DNA of 64,000 bases from contig NZ_LFIP02000013.1 of the NCBI RefSeq assembly GCF_001189235.2, positions 62,001-126,000 of the forward strand, written 5' to 3'. A program made the position numbers and the translations under genes. Source of the stretch: Bradyrhizobium embrapense. Its GTDB lineage: Bacteria; Pseudomonadota; Alphaproteobacteria; Rhizobiales; Xanthobacteraceae. Shown here piece after piece: positions 35,169 through 44,041 of the stretch (positions are counted from its first letter, which is position 1; every line of letters begins with the position of its first letter). The notes below the pieces were generated by a model, which saw nothing but the letters and a program-made list of their open reading frames with translations, made no database searches and was not told where the DNA came from.

Positions 35169-36926
35169 ATGCCTACACGCAGGGAGATTTTAGGCTCTGC
35201 TTTATTTGCGCTGTTTTACAGCCAGGCCGGCGCCGCCGAGCAGACCCCGACGCCGCTTGCAGATCTCAACTTTCTCGAGCGAACGGCATCGGACCTGCAC
35301 ACGCGCGTCCTTCGTGGCAGTCTGCGCTACATGGATCATGAGGTATTCGGCGATCCGGCCGGCATCATGATCGAGGAAGCAGCTCTGAACGGCGTTGAGG
35401 ACGCCGGCTTTTCGGCGGAAGCAGCACTTCCGTCGGGATGGCAGGTTACGCCGATGGCCGGCCAGGTCGTCACCTTCACCAAGCTCAACGCGACGTCCGG
35501 TCGCCTGCAACTGCGAGGAGACGGCGCCGGCCAGTTCTACGTTGTGATGGCTGCCAACCGGCACTTCGCAGTCAAGCGCGGCGAGCTGCTCACGGGATCC
35601 ATTGCCTTGCGGTCGGCAAATCGCGACGCGGGCGGGGTGACCAAGGTAGAGCTCTGCATCCTGCCGCTGAAGTCGGACGGATCGGCCATCCCGCCAGTCG
35701 CCGTCCCGATTCAATTGATGCAGAGCGACAAGCCGTGGTGGGAACAAGTTCGCTCGGTAGCCCCCGACGACGGGTTTGCGAGTCTTGCGCTGCGAGTGAC
35801 GACGCAAGCGCGGTTCGACGCCACATTCGAGCTCCATTCGCCTCAGCTGGAGCAACGTGGCTGGCGGTCGACGTTTTGCGCGACATCGCGCAAGGCCGAC
35901 GACGTCCTGCTGGCCGACGCCGAGGGCTATCTCTCGCATGTCGAACGTTCGATCCTCATTACGGCCGATGCGCCGAGATTTGTGGGGGCGGGCTCGCTAT
36001 GGTGCGAGTACGCCGATCCGGACAACTATGTCGAGATCCGGCAGCGCGAGAGGGTTCTCTATGTGACCGTCGTGAGCAAGGGTACCTCGAGCGAAGTTCG
36101 GCTCGGCGTCGTGCCGCCGCTGATGCGGTTTACCGTTTGCTTGATTCAGGGCGCCGGTGGACTCGCGGTGTCGCTCAATGGAAAGGCTCTCAAGACGATC
36201 GATTGCGAAATGCCCGCGAGATTGAAGCTCGCCAGACTGGGCAGCGGCGTAAGCGGCAGCTGGAATTCGACTATCGCGAGACTGACTTTATTCGGCGCGA
36301 AGGTTTCAGACGGCGCCTCGTTGAGCCGCCCCGCCAAAGCCTTCTTCGACGACTTCGACCGTCCGGACTCCCCGAATCTCGGAGCCTCGCCGACAGGGCA
36401 GGTCATCCGCAAGATTGGCACGGTCGGCAGCATGATTTCGAAGGGGAAATGGGTTGTGACGGGCGGGGGAATGGGACTGGCTCATGCTGCGTATGGGGTC
36501 GTCCGGTTGGACCGTCCGCCACGGTACCTTGGTGCGGTTCTCGATTGGACGTCGGGATCGCCGGGTGGAGCAGCAGCGATGCTCGCTGCGACCGACGACG
36601 ATCCCGCGAGATCCATCGATGCGCTTCATGCCGTCGTCACAGATCAAAAGGAGATATTCCAGACCATGATCGGGACGAAGGTCGAGGCGGCGCTGGCCGA
36701 GTTCGTCTATCCAGTTCCGATGGAGCGCGACAGCAGAACACCCTATGGGGTCGCCTGCCTGACTAATTTCGGGGAAAAGGCGGTTGTCTACGTCGGTCCC
36801 CAAGGGGATCTGGCGCGTCACGTCCATCACACCTATACTGAGCGCGCCGGTCCATTTGCTGTTTTCGAACACTTTTGGCAGCTAACGCAATGCCGGCCGG
36901 AATTTCTCGCCGTCGCGGCGGCGTGA
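35169..36926 (+). CDS. Exported protein of unknown function in the exopolysaccharide locus
   Basis: A 585-residue protein with a twin-arginine-like N-terminus (TRREILGSALFALFYSQAGA), pointing to periplasmic or outer location. The rest is beta-rich and looks like two related halves: a jelly-roll-like part (about 60-240) and a concanavalin/LamG-like part repeated around 255-375 and 390-575 (ITADAPRFVGAGSLWCEYAD and GVVRLDRPPRYLGAVLDW). No catalytic motif is recognised. It lies between the GH16 gene and the Wza gene and could bind or modify the polymer. Family unknown. Confidence 0.7.
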   Translation: MPTRREILGSALFALFYSQAGAAEQTPTPLADLNFLERTASDLHTRVLRGSLRYMDHEVFGDPAGIMIEEAALNGVEDAGFSAEAALPSGWQVTPMAGQVVTFTKLNATSGRLQLRGDGAGQFYVVMAANRHFAVKRGELLTGSIALRSANRDAGGVTKVELCILPLKSDGSAIPPVAVPIQLMQSDKPWWEQVRSVAPDDGFASLALRVTTQARFDATFELHSPQLEQRGWRSTFCATSRKADDVLLADAEGYLSHVERSILITADAPRFVGAGSLWCEYADPDNYVEIRQRERVLYVTVVSKGTSSEVRLGVVPPLMRFTVCLIQGAGGLAVSLNGKALKTIDCEMPARLKLARLGSGVSGSWNSTIARLTLFGAKVSDGASLSRPAKAFFDDFDRPDSPNLGASPTGQVIRKIGTVGSMISKGKWVVTGGGMGLAHAAYGVVRLDRPPRYLGAVLDWTSGSPGGAAAMLAATDDDPARSIDALHAVVTDQKEIFQTMIGTKVEAALAEFVYPVPMERDSRTPYGVACLTNFGEKAVVYVGPQGDLARHVHHTYTERAGPFAVFEHFWQLTQCRPEFLAVAAA

Positions 36927-36975
36927 GACAATTCCCTGTCGTTGCAACGATCCGGGAAATTGGAAGGAGTATTTC

Positions 36976-37236
36976 ATGAGACACGGAACAGCCGTGCTGA
37001 CTCTGTTGTTGCTGTCCGGAGGGGGCGCAATGGCACAGGGCGTATCGCAAACCCCGACCCAGACCGTGACGCAGCAACGCCAGAGCGGATCGGCGGTCTC
37101 GGGGGGGCCGAATTCGGCGGTGAGAACCAACCAGGGCGTCAGCACCGGATTTGGCAGCCCGTTCACAAGCCCGTTCGGAAACTCCAATAGCTCTCAATCG
37201 AAGGGCGGCTACGCCGGTTCCGGCTCGAGCCGGTGA
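36976..37236 (+). CDS. Small exported Ser/Gly/Asn-rich protein
   Basis: An 86-residue protein: signal peptide AVLTLLLLSGGGAMAQ, then about 65 residues rich in Ser, Gly, Gln, Thr and Asn with no charge clusters (SNSSQSKGGYAGSGSSR at the end). It looks disordered or adhesive. ATG at 36976 follows GGAAGGAG. It is upstream of the export lipoprotein gene, and a hairpin overlaps its stop. No family recognised. Confidence 0.65.
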   Translation: MRHGTAVLTLLLLSGGGAMAQGVSQTPTQTVTQQRQSGSAVSGGPNSAVRTNQGVSTGFGSPFTSPFGNSNSSQSKGGYAGSGSSR

Positions 37237-37250
37237 TTCTCTATCACCGG
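37230..37250 (+). terminator. Hairpin at the stop codon of the small exported protein gene
   Basis: CCGGTGA and TCACCGG form a perfect 7-bp stem with a 7-base loop; the left arm includes the TGA stop. No T-run follows, so termination is uncertain. Confidence 0.4.
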
Positions 37251-37343
37251 GGTGAGGTTCGCCAAATCCGCCGCCTGTCCGCCTTCCCGCCGTAACGATG
37301 CCTTCGTAGCCAGCGATCAAAATTGCGCTGGTCTGCGAAGCTT

Positions 37344-37361
37344 GGTTAAATGCCGGTTAAA
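37344..37361. promoter_or_regulatory. GGTTAAA direct repeat upstream of the Wza-type gene
   Basis: GGTTAAA occurs twice, 11 bases apart (one helical turn), and the second is part of the palindrome GGTTAAACC. It lies about 105 bases before the export gene start. A candidate regulator or promoter site. Confidence 0.3.
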
Positions 37362-37464
37362 CCCTCGCAAGATCGTTGCAGATCAGCAACTACCGTGGCC
37401 CAAAAATCGGACCCAACGTAGATTCGCTTAGAGATTGCGCTGAGCCCATGATAGTTCCGAAAGC

Positions 37465-38661
37465 ATGGGGACTTTTTTTAAAATCAAGTTTTTTGCCGGA
37501 ATAGCCCTTAGCGCCACGATTGCCTTGGCCGGGTGCAGCTATTTGCCGACGTCGGGGCCGTCCAGCCAAGCTGTAAAAAGCGAGACGCCGGTCGATGAAA
37601 ACAGCCTTCCGTATGCGCTGGTCCGCGTCAATTCAGACGTCGTGTCCGTGCTGGCGCGCAATACCGGCAAGCTGACGGTTACCTATCCCGATCGTCAGCC
37701 CCCCCGCGAAATCAGATTTGGCGTCGGCGACGTCGTCAGCGTGACCATCTTTGAGGCAGCCGCAGGCGGCCTGTTCATCCCGGTTGAAGCGGGTGTTCGA
37801 CCCGGCAACTTCATTGCTCTGCCTAATCAGACGGTAGACCACAACGGCAATATTTCGGTTCCTTACGCCGGCGCTGTCCGCGCGCAAGGGCGGACGCCTT
37901 CCGAAGTCCAGCAGGCGATTGCGGATGCGCTGAAGAATCGCGCGATCGAGCCGCAGGCAGTGGTCGCCCTCATCGATCAGCGGACGTCGCTCATCAGCGT
38001 TCTCGGCGAAGTGAACAATCCGGTTCGCTATCCCGCAAACGCTGCTGGCGAGCGCTTGCTCGATGCGATCACTCGTGCCGGTGGCCCCAAGGGACAAGGC
38101 TTCGACACTTGGGTCATGCTCGAGCGCAACGGCAAGCAGGCGACGGTGCCATTTGGGTCGCTGGTGTACGAGCCGTCGAACAATATCTGGGTCCATCCGA
38201 ACGATACGGTTTACGTCTACCGTGAGCCGCAGACCTTTGTTGCCTTCGGTGCAACCGGCCAGCAGGGGCAGTTCAATTTCGATGCTTGGCGAATTTCGGT
38301 GGCCGAGGCCGTGGGTAAGGCAGGCGGCCTGAACGATACGCTGGCTGATCCCGGAGCGATCTTCCTCTATCGCGGTGAGCGGCGCGAGATTGCCGCGATG
38401 ATGGGCGTCGACGTGAGCCGTTTCACGACGCCGATCATCCCGATCGTGTATAATTTCAATATGCGCGACCCGTCGACGTACTTCCTGGCGACGAAGGTGC
38501 TGATCCGGAACAAGGACGTTCTGTATACGTCGAATGCTCCAGCGGTGGAATCGGCGAAGCTGATGACGTACATCAGGCTGGTCACCGCAACGGTCAACGA
38601 TCCGATAGTTGCAGCCTACAATGGTGCGGCGCTTCGGAATCTGGTCGTAACGGGTCCCTGA
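37465..38661 (+). CDS. Wza-type polysaccharide export lipoprotein
   Basis: A 398-residue outer-membrane auxiliary protein. A lipoprotein signal ends in LAGC (Cys 24). The Poly_export domain follows (about 75-170, VGDVVSVTIFEAAAGGLFIP) and then SLBB domains (about 175-330, LISVLGEVNNPVRYPANAAG and TFVAFGATGQQG). It forms the outer-membrane channel for exopolysaccharide and works with the Wzc-type kinase at 40938. Resembles GumB/ExoF/Wza. The ATG at 37465 has little ribosome-site support. The next gene starts about 50 bases later. Confidence 0.9.
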   Translation: MGTFFKIKFFAGIALSATIALAGCSYLPTSGPSSQAVKSETPVDENSLPYALVRVNSDVVSVLARNTGKLTVTYPDRQPPREIRFGVGDVVSVTIFEAAAGGLFIPVEAGVRPGNFIALPNQTVDHNGNISVPYAGAVRAQGRTPSEVQQAIADALKNRAIEPQAVVALIDQRTSLISVLGEVNNPVRYPANAAGERLLDAITRAGGPKGQGFDTWVMLERNGKQATVPFGSLVYEPSNNIWVHPNDTVYVYREPQTFVAFGATGQQGQFNFDAWRISVAEAVGKAGGLNDTLADPGAIFLYRGERREIAAMMGVDVSRFTTPIIPIVYNFNMRDPSTYFLATKVLIRNKDVLYTSNAPAVESAKLMTYIRLVTATVNDPIVAAYNGAALRNLVVTGP

Positions 38662-38708
38662 TCCGCGTGCGGAGCGACCGGCGATACATCGTCGTCTTGG
38701 AGACGGCG

Positions 38709-40136
38709 ATGGTCGTCCTCAAGCCGCGGCAGATTTCGGATGCGTTTGCTGCGCTGCTGTTCGCGGTCGTGGCCATTTTGCCTTTCCCGTTTGCATCGGT
38801 GTCCTCCGTCGCCATTTCCCTTTGGTGCGGCCTGGTGGGCATAGCGGTGGTCGGGCTTGCGCTGCGGCCGCCGGCCATCGCTTCACCGCTGTTTCTCGCA
38901 GCCATCATTGCCGTCGGCGTCGCGAGCTATGCGACCATCCTCCACCTTCAGGTCGTGGTTCGAGCGCCGTCCGATTCCCTGGCCCATCCAATCTGGGCCC
39001 TGGCCAGCCAGATTCTGGGAATGCCGCTGGAGGCCAGCGCGTCGATCGCCAAGGGACAGCCTTATCTCGCGATCGGCGCGCCGCTTCTGAATCTGCTGCT
39101 GTTCACGGGAGGCTACATCTGCGGCGGCGACGAAACGCTCTCGCGCCGTCTGTTCCGCACGATCGCTTGGTCCGGTGGCCTCTATGCGGTTTACGCGATT
39201 TGCTCCTACGCGCTCGAACCCAACCTCGTGCTATGGCACGAGAAGATCGCCTATGTCGGCAATCTCACCGGAACGTTCACGAACCGCAATGCGGCGGCGG
39301 TCTATTTCGGGTCGATTGCCATTGTGTGGCTACTGCTCGCGTTCCGGCGCCTCAATCTGCGCAGGAAGCGCCGTCCCGGCAAACGCCGCCGCCCACCGAC
39401 CACCCGCGTGAATTGGCGTGTACTTGCGGTGCCGGGCAGCTTTTTTTGCGTTTGCTTGCTGGCACTGGTCCTGACCGGTTCGCGTGCCGGGGTGGCGTGC
39501 AGCTTTGTCGGCCTGCTCGTGGCCTTTGGGCTGAATTTCAGATCGGAGATGTCGCCCAGGCTTCGCAAATGGCTGGCCTTCGGCGCTGCCGTCGTCGTCA
39601 TCCTGGCGATCTACCAAATCTTCGATAGCGGTTTGGGCGAACGGTTGGAAACCGAAGGCACAACCGGCGGTGGACGGGCCAGCGTCGTGGCCTCGGTCCT
39701 GCGCATGATTTCGGATTTTCCATGGCTCGGGAGCGGTTTGGGCTCGTTCCGCTGGAGCTTCGCCGCCTATCGGAGCAGCCAGATTTCAGGCTGGGGTGTG
39801 TGGGATCGGGCCCATAACGTCGCCCTTGAGATTGCCGCAGAGGGCGGCCTAGTCTTGGCGGGCATCGTCGTCCTGGCCTGGATCGGCGCGATGGCGGTGC
39901 TGCTGCGCGCCTGCCTCGATCCTCGACGCTCCCGTACGCTGCCGCGCGCCGCCCTGGCCGTCTCAACGGTCGCCGTGTTGCACTCCCTCATTGATTTTTC
40001 ACTGCAAATCCCTGCCTACGCCGGGACCGTGATTGTTCTGCTTGGTGCCGCTCTCGCGCAGACACAGAAGCCAACGGTAGAGCAGGCTGAGGCGGTTAAC
40101 TTTGAAGTGAACCAAAGTTCGGAAAGCCCCGACTGA
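38709..40136 (+). CDS. O-antigen ligase/polymerase-like membrane protein (Wzy/WaaL family)
   Basis: A 475-residue inner-membrane protein with about ten hydrophobic segments and a large loop ending around FPWLGSGLGSFRW (residues about 335-350) and WDRAHNVALEIAAEGG, the RAHN(x)-type motif of the WaaL/Wzy family. It polymerises or transfers undecaprenyl-linked sugar units on the periplasmic face. ATG at 38709 follows GGAG; a GTG at 38667 has no site. A basic cluster (RRKRRPGKRRRPP) lies in a cytoplasmic loop. It lies between the Wza- and Wzc-type genes. A second family member is at 46900. Confidence 0.88.
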   Translation: MVVLKPRQISDAFAALLFAVVAILPFPFASVSSVAISLWCGLVGIAVVGLALRPPAIASPLFLAAIIAVGVASYATILHLQVVVRAPSDSLAHPIWALASQILGMPLEASASIAKGQPYLAIGAPLLNLLLFTGGYICGGDETLSRRLFRTIAWSGGLYAVYAICSYALEPNLVLWHEKIAYVGNLTGTFTNRNAAAVYFGSIAIVWLLLAFRRLNLRRKRRPGKRRRPPTTRVNWRVLAVPGSFFCVCLLALVLTGSRAGVACSFVGLLVAFGLNFRSEMSPRLRKWLAFGAAVVVILAIYQIFDSGLGERLETEGTTGGGRASVVASVLRMISDFPWLGSGLGSFRWSFAAYRSSQISGWGVWDRAHNVALEIAAEGGLVLAGIVVLAWIGAMAVLLRACLDPRRSRTLPRAALAVSTVAVLHSLIDFSLQIPAYAGTVIVLLGAALAQTQKPTVEQAEAVNFEVNQSSESPD

Positions 40137-40196
40137 CGTTGATGTTGGGGGGCTATGCGGTTAAGATATCGTTATATTTTTGGAAGGGTTCATGGT

Positions 40197-40826
40197 ATGT
40201 TCCAAATCGCTTTTAAACAACAAATCACGGGCGTCGCTGCGTTTGCGATTCTCGCATTGTGCGTAGCCGCTCAGGCCCCGACACCAGCGTTGGCCCAGCG
40301 TTCGCCTCAAGCCACAGCTCAATTCCTGAGCAACCCGGCAGAGCTTCTTGCCAAGAATCCCAGCGGCGGCGCCGAACTCGTCAGCTCCGTTCGCGACCTG
40401 GTCTCGGGTGACCCCGCCACGCTTCAGCCGATCATCAACTTGATCGCGAACGCCAACAAGGACCAGAAGGCGGCCATCGGCGCCGGCCTGGCGCAGGCTG
40501 CCAAGGTCATCGTCCGAACCAACCCCGGTCTTGCGACAGAAATCCAACAGGCGATTCTCAACACCAAGGACCAGGACGTCGTTCTGGCCTTCGCCGCCGG
40601 CGCTGGCGACCGACCGATCGGAGCCGCAGGCGGCGGCGGTGGTGGCGGTGGCGCTGGCGGAGGTCAAACCAATCCGCTGCAGTTCGGCGGTGGTGGGGGC
40701 GGCGGCCCGCAGCCGATCGGCGGAAGCGGCACCAACACGCCGCTGTTCAGCTACACGTCGAGTGTGACCGGCCTGGGCAGTACGTTCTCGAATTCCGGCG
40801 TCGTTTCGAGTTCAGTGAGTCCGTGA
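40197..40826 (+). CDS. Exported glycine-rich protein of unknown function
   Basis: A 209-residue protein. A signal peptide (VAAFAILALCVAAQAPTPALAQ) is followed by a helical part (about 30-125, with QFLSNPAELLAKNPSGGAEL and ANKDQKAAIGAGLAQAAKV) and then a Gly-rich tail (runs of 7-9 glycines) ending in Ser/Thr/Val. The ATG at 40197 follows GGAAGGG. The helical part looks like a small domain often seen beside rhizobial exopolysaccharide kinase genes. Its function is not known to me; the tail could be an exposed flexible region. Confidence 0.7.
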   Translation: MFQIAFKQQITGVAAFAILALCVAAQAPTPALAQRSPQATAQFLSNPAELLAKNPSGGAELVSSVRDLVSGDPATLQPIINLIANANKDQKAAIGAGLAQAAKVIVRTNPGLATEIQQAILNTKDQDVVLAFAAGAGDRPIGAAGGGGGGGGAGGGQTNPLQFGGGGGGGPQPIGGSGTNTPLFSYTSSVTGLGSTFSNSGVVSSSVSP

Positions 40827-40829
40827 GAG

Positions 40830-40853
40830 CAATGCCGGGTAAATCCGGCATTG
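40830..40853 (+). terminator. Hairpin between the glycine-rich and Wzc-type genes
   Basis: CAATGCCGG and CCGGCATTG form a perfect 9-bp stem with loop GTAAAT, four bases after the stop codon. No T-run follows. It may set the ratio of upstream to downstream expression. Confidence 0.5.
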
Positions 40854-40937
40854 GCTACATACCGGCTCAGGCCGGAGTGAGCGACTGCTTGCGAAACAGG
40901 CGGCCGTTTTGGCTTGCCGCATCACAATGATCCCAAA

Positions 40938-43175
40938 ATGCTCCAGCTCTTGAAGCCCGAGGAACGCGAGATCGAACGCGCGGACTACGTGTCGCCCGAT
41001 CAGATGTTTGCGGCTGCCCTCGGTTTCGTTCGTCGCCAGTATCCGATCTTCCTGGTCACGATGCTGATCACCCTCGCCTTGGGTGCCGCTTATCTCGTGG
41101 TGGTCCGATCGACCTACACCGCGCAGGCGACGATCATCATCGACACGCGAAAGCTTCAGCCCTACTCGTCGCAGAATTCCCTCTTTACCGAAGTCCCCGT
41201 GGACTCGCCGGCCGTGGACAGTCAGCTCGAACTGATCAAGTCCGACAACATTGCGCGATCGGTGATCCGCGACTTGCATCTGGCGCAAGAGCCCGAATTC
41301 TCCCGCTATGGCGGAGGCTTCGTCGGCAATCTCCTCTACTATTTCTACCAGCTCTTCGAACCCGGCGATGAGTCCCAGGACGAGATCGAGCGGCGCGCCT
41401 TGCGCGAGTTCTCGAACAATCTCTCGGCCAAGCGCGTAGGCGTTACCTACGTGATCGAGATAGCGTACCGCTCCGCCTTGCCGGGGCGGGCTGCCCAGGT
41501 GGCCAATGCCGTCGCCGAGGCCTACATCAACGATCAGCTCGACGCGAAGTATCAGTCGGCGCGCCGCGCGGGCGACTGGCTTTCCAGCCGTATCCAGGAG
41601 CTGAAGCAGCAGGCGATCTCCGCCGATCGGTCGATCGTCGACTTCAAAAGCAAGAACAACATCGTCGATGCCGGCGGACGGTCGATTTCCGAACAGCAGG
41701 TCGCAGAGCTCAACAGCCAGCTGCTCGCAGCACGGACGGTCACCGCGGACGCGCGTGCACGCCTCGATCGCATCGAGCAGGTCATGAAATCGGACGTTCG
41801 CGACGCAACGGTAACGGACACTCTGCGAAGCGACGTCGTCAGCAAGCTGAGATCCCAATACCTGGAGATAGCCAACCGGGAAGCCGACCTTTCGGCGAAG
41901 TACGGCACTAACCATCTGGCGGCAGTCAACCTGCGTAACCAGATGCGCGAGATCGCCAAGTCGATCACCGCCGAGCTCGGTCGCCTCGCCGAGACATACA
42001 AGAGCGACTACGAGATCGCCAAGCAGCGCGAGGATGAGGCCCAACGCGCGCTCGATGCCGCGGTCGCCCGCTCTCAAATCGGTGGCCAGGCCCAGGTCCA
42101 GCTGAAGGAGCTCGAGAGCAACTCCCAGACCTACCGTTCGATGTACGAAACCTTCCTGCAGCGCTATACTGAATCCATTCAGCAGCAATCGTTCCCGATC
42201 ACGGAGGCCCGTATCATATCGAGCGCGGGCCGGCCGTCCAAGCGCAGCAGTCCCAAGACCGTTCTCGTTCTCTCGATGGCGTGCGCCGGCGGCCTGATGC
42301 TGGGCTTCGGCATCGGCCTCATGAGGGACCTGTCCGATCGCGTGGTACGCACCAGCGATCAGGTCGAGCGGCTGCTGGGAGCGGATTGCCTCGCGACCCT
42401 TCCCGTGCTTCCGGCGCCGGCTCTGCAGCCCAATGACAGCCCTCCGTCGCCGCATGAGATGCGGGCCGAGGTTGGAGCTTTCTGGACCGTGGTCAGTTCG
42501 CCGTTCTCCAGATACGCCGAGGGCATCCGATCGATAAAGTCCGCGATAGACCTCAATAGCCGACTGCGCAGCGGCCGCGTCGTGGGCCTTTCCTCGGCGC
42601 TTCCCGGCGAGGGGAAGTCGACCACGGCCGCGGGCCTTGCGTTGCTCAGCGCGCAGTCCGGGCACAAGGTCATCTTGATCGACGCGGATCTCCGGAATCC
42701 GTCGCTCACAAAGTTGATGACGCCGAACGCCGCGGCCGGCCTCGTCGAGGTTGTCCTTGGGGAACGCAAGTTCGAAGACGTCGTTCTTCGGGAGAGCACG
42801 ACCGGCGTGGATTTCCTGCCCGCGGTGATCCATACCCCGATTGCGCACACCAGCGAGATCCTCGCCTCCGAAGGCATGCGAGCGCTCATCGAGCGCTTCA
42901 GCAACATGTACGACTACGTCATCATCGACCTCTCGCCGCTGGCGCCGGTGATCGATGTCCGCGCCACCGGACATTTCATTCCCACCTATCTCCTGGTGCT
43001 CGAGTGGGGGAAGACCAATATCGATGTCCTTGAGCGAGCGTTGGCGAACGCCCGGCCGGTTCGTGAGAACCTGCTTGGTGTGGTCATGAACAAGGCCGAC
43101 ACCAATCTTTTGAAGCGGTACGAAGGATACGGGACGAGCTACTACTACGATCCCAAGTACTCGCAGCCGAGCTAG
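40938..43175 (+). CDS. Wzc/ExoP-type polysaccharide co-polymerase and tyrosine autokinase
   Basis: A 745-residue inner-membrane protein. It has an N-terminal Wzz domain between two membrane segments (near residues 35-55 and 445-465), with long coiled coils, a PxxP-like turn before the second, and a cytoplasmic BY-kinase: Walker A PGEGKSTT (K560), Walker A' VILIDADLRNPS, Walker B YVIIDLSPLAP. The C-terminus is Tyr-rich (YEGYGTSYYYDPKYS), the usual autophosphorylation cluster. It controls chain length and export with the Wza-type protein. ATG at 40938 is used; a TTG at 40914 is possible. Confidence 0.93.
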   Translation: MLQLLKPEEREIERADYVSPDQMFAAALGFVRRQYPIFLVTMLITLALGAAYLVVVRSTYTAQATIIIDTRKLQPYSSQNSLFTEVPVDSPAVDSQLELIKSDNIARSVIRDLHLAQEPEFSRYGGGFVGNLLYYFYQLFEPGDESQDEIERRALREFSNNLSAKRVGVTYVIEIAYRSALPGRAAQVANAVAEAYINDQLDAKYQSARRAGDWLSSRIQELKQQAISADRSIVDFKSKNNIVDAGGRSISEQQVAELNSQLLAARTVTADARARLDRIEQVMKSDVRDATVTDTLRSDVVSKLRSQYLEIANREADLSAKYGTNHLAAVNLRNQMREIAKSITAELGRLAETYKSDYEIAKQREDEAQRALDAAVARSQIGGQAQVQLKELESNSQTYRSMYETFLQRYTESIQQQSFPITEARIISSAGRPSKRSSPKTVLVLSMACAGGLMLGFGIGLMRDLSDRVVRTSDQVERLLGADCLATLPVLPAPALQPNDSPPSPHEMRAEVGAFWTVVSSPFSRYAEGIRSIKSAIDLNSRLRSGRVVGLSSALPGEGKSTTAAGLALLSAQSGHKVILIDADLRNPSLTKLMTPNAAAGLVEVVLGERKFEDVVLRESTTGVDFLPAVIHTPIAHTSEILASEGMRALIERFSNMYDYVIIDLSPLAPVIDVRATGHFIPTYLLVLEWGKTNIDVLERALANARPVRENLLGVVMNKADTNLLKRYEGYGTSYYYDPKYSQPS

Positions 43176-43179
43176 ATCG

Positions 43180-43938
43180 TTGAAGAGTGCCGATTTCACC
43201 GGTGCAGCGGCGACTGGCGTCGCTTGTCTGCTTGCGGCTGTCCTCGGACTGGCCGGGGTGGCCTGGTCAGCCATCACGTTGCCGACCTTTTGGCGACAAC
43301 TGCCGTTGGAGCAATTCGCGAACCGCATTGTTCGCGGAGAGACCTTCCCGTTGGATCAGCTGGAAGAGAAGCTCGAGCTATATCGCGGAACCGGCCATCT
43401 GATTCCCTGCGGCGCCGCGGCCGCCCACGACACCTCGATCGTCGATCTGGCCATCGCGAGAGGCAGGGTCGACGCATCGTCGGCAATCGACGCCGATCTC
43501 GAACGCAGCCGGCGCTCCCTCCTGAACGCGCTGTCATGCCTGCCTTCGGATTCGTATCTCTGGTTTTCGCTCTTCCAGGTCGAAAGCCTCCGGACAGGTC
43601 TCAGGCAGGAATACATCCGCTATCTGGACATGTCCTACCAGGTCGGCCCCAACGAGGGCTGGCTCGCCATTCCCAGAAACCGCGCCGCCTTCGCGATCTT
43701 TCCAGCCCTTCCCGAAGCGCTCCAGTCCAAGGTGCTCGACGAATTCTGTCTGCTGCTGCGGACCGAGCTCTATGCGGAGGCCATCGAGATATTCCTCGGC
43801 GCAGCCCAGCCTTACCAGAGCCAACTGGTCAGCCGGATGGACACGGTACCTGTCAAGAACCGGCAACTATTTGCGGTTCAGCTCGCCCGCAAGGGGATCG
43901 ACCCACATATTCCGGGGACGTCTGTGGTCGTTCGCTGA
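43180..43938 (+). CDS. Unknown protein with one N-terminal membrane segment
   Basis: A 252-residue protein that follows the Wzc-type gene by four bases, from a TTG start at 43180. One hydrophobic segment (GVACLLAAVLGLAGVAWSAI) anchors a helical domain with conserved-looking pieces SCLPSDSYLWFSLFQVESLR and YQVGPNEGWLAIPRN, reminiscent of helical repeats. No enzyme motif. Its tight coupling suggests it works with the polymer export machine. I do not know the family. Confidence 0.65.
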   Translation: MKSADFTGAAATGVACLLAAVLGLAGVAWSAITLPTFWRQLPLEQFANRIVRGETFPLDQLEEKLELYRGTGHLIPCGAAAAHDTSIVDLAIARGRVDASSAIDADLERSRRSLLNALSCLPSDSYLWFSLFQVESLRTGLRQEYIRYLDMSYQVGPNEGWLAIPRNRAAFAIFPALPEALQSKVLDEFCLLLRTELYAEAIEIFLGAAQPYQSQLVSRMDTVPVKNRQLFAVQLARKGIDPHIPGTSVVVR

Positions 43939-44041
43939 ACGCTACGCGATGTGACGTTCACCCGTCCGATCAGCGCTTCGCGGGACGGCTTCCTGCAGAA
44001 TGGCGATCATCAAGATCGCAATGCAAGTCCGCCAGTTGCGA

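Noticed and set aside
40812..43328. Open frame of 838 codons on the minus strand opposite the Wzc-type gene
   Set aside because: It is a shadow of a GC-rich gene: the plus strand encodes a complete tyrosine kinase with all motifs, and the antisense reading shows no known pattern and is rich in Arg, Asp and Leu typical of such shadows.
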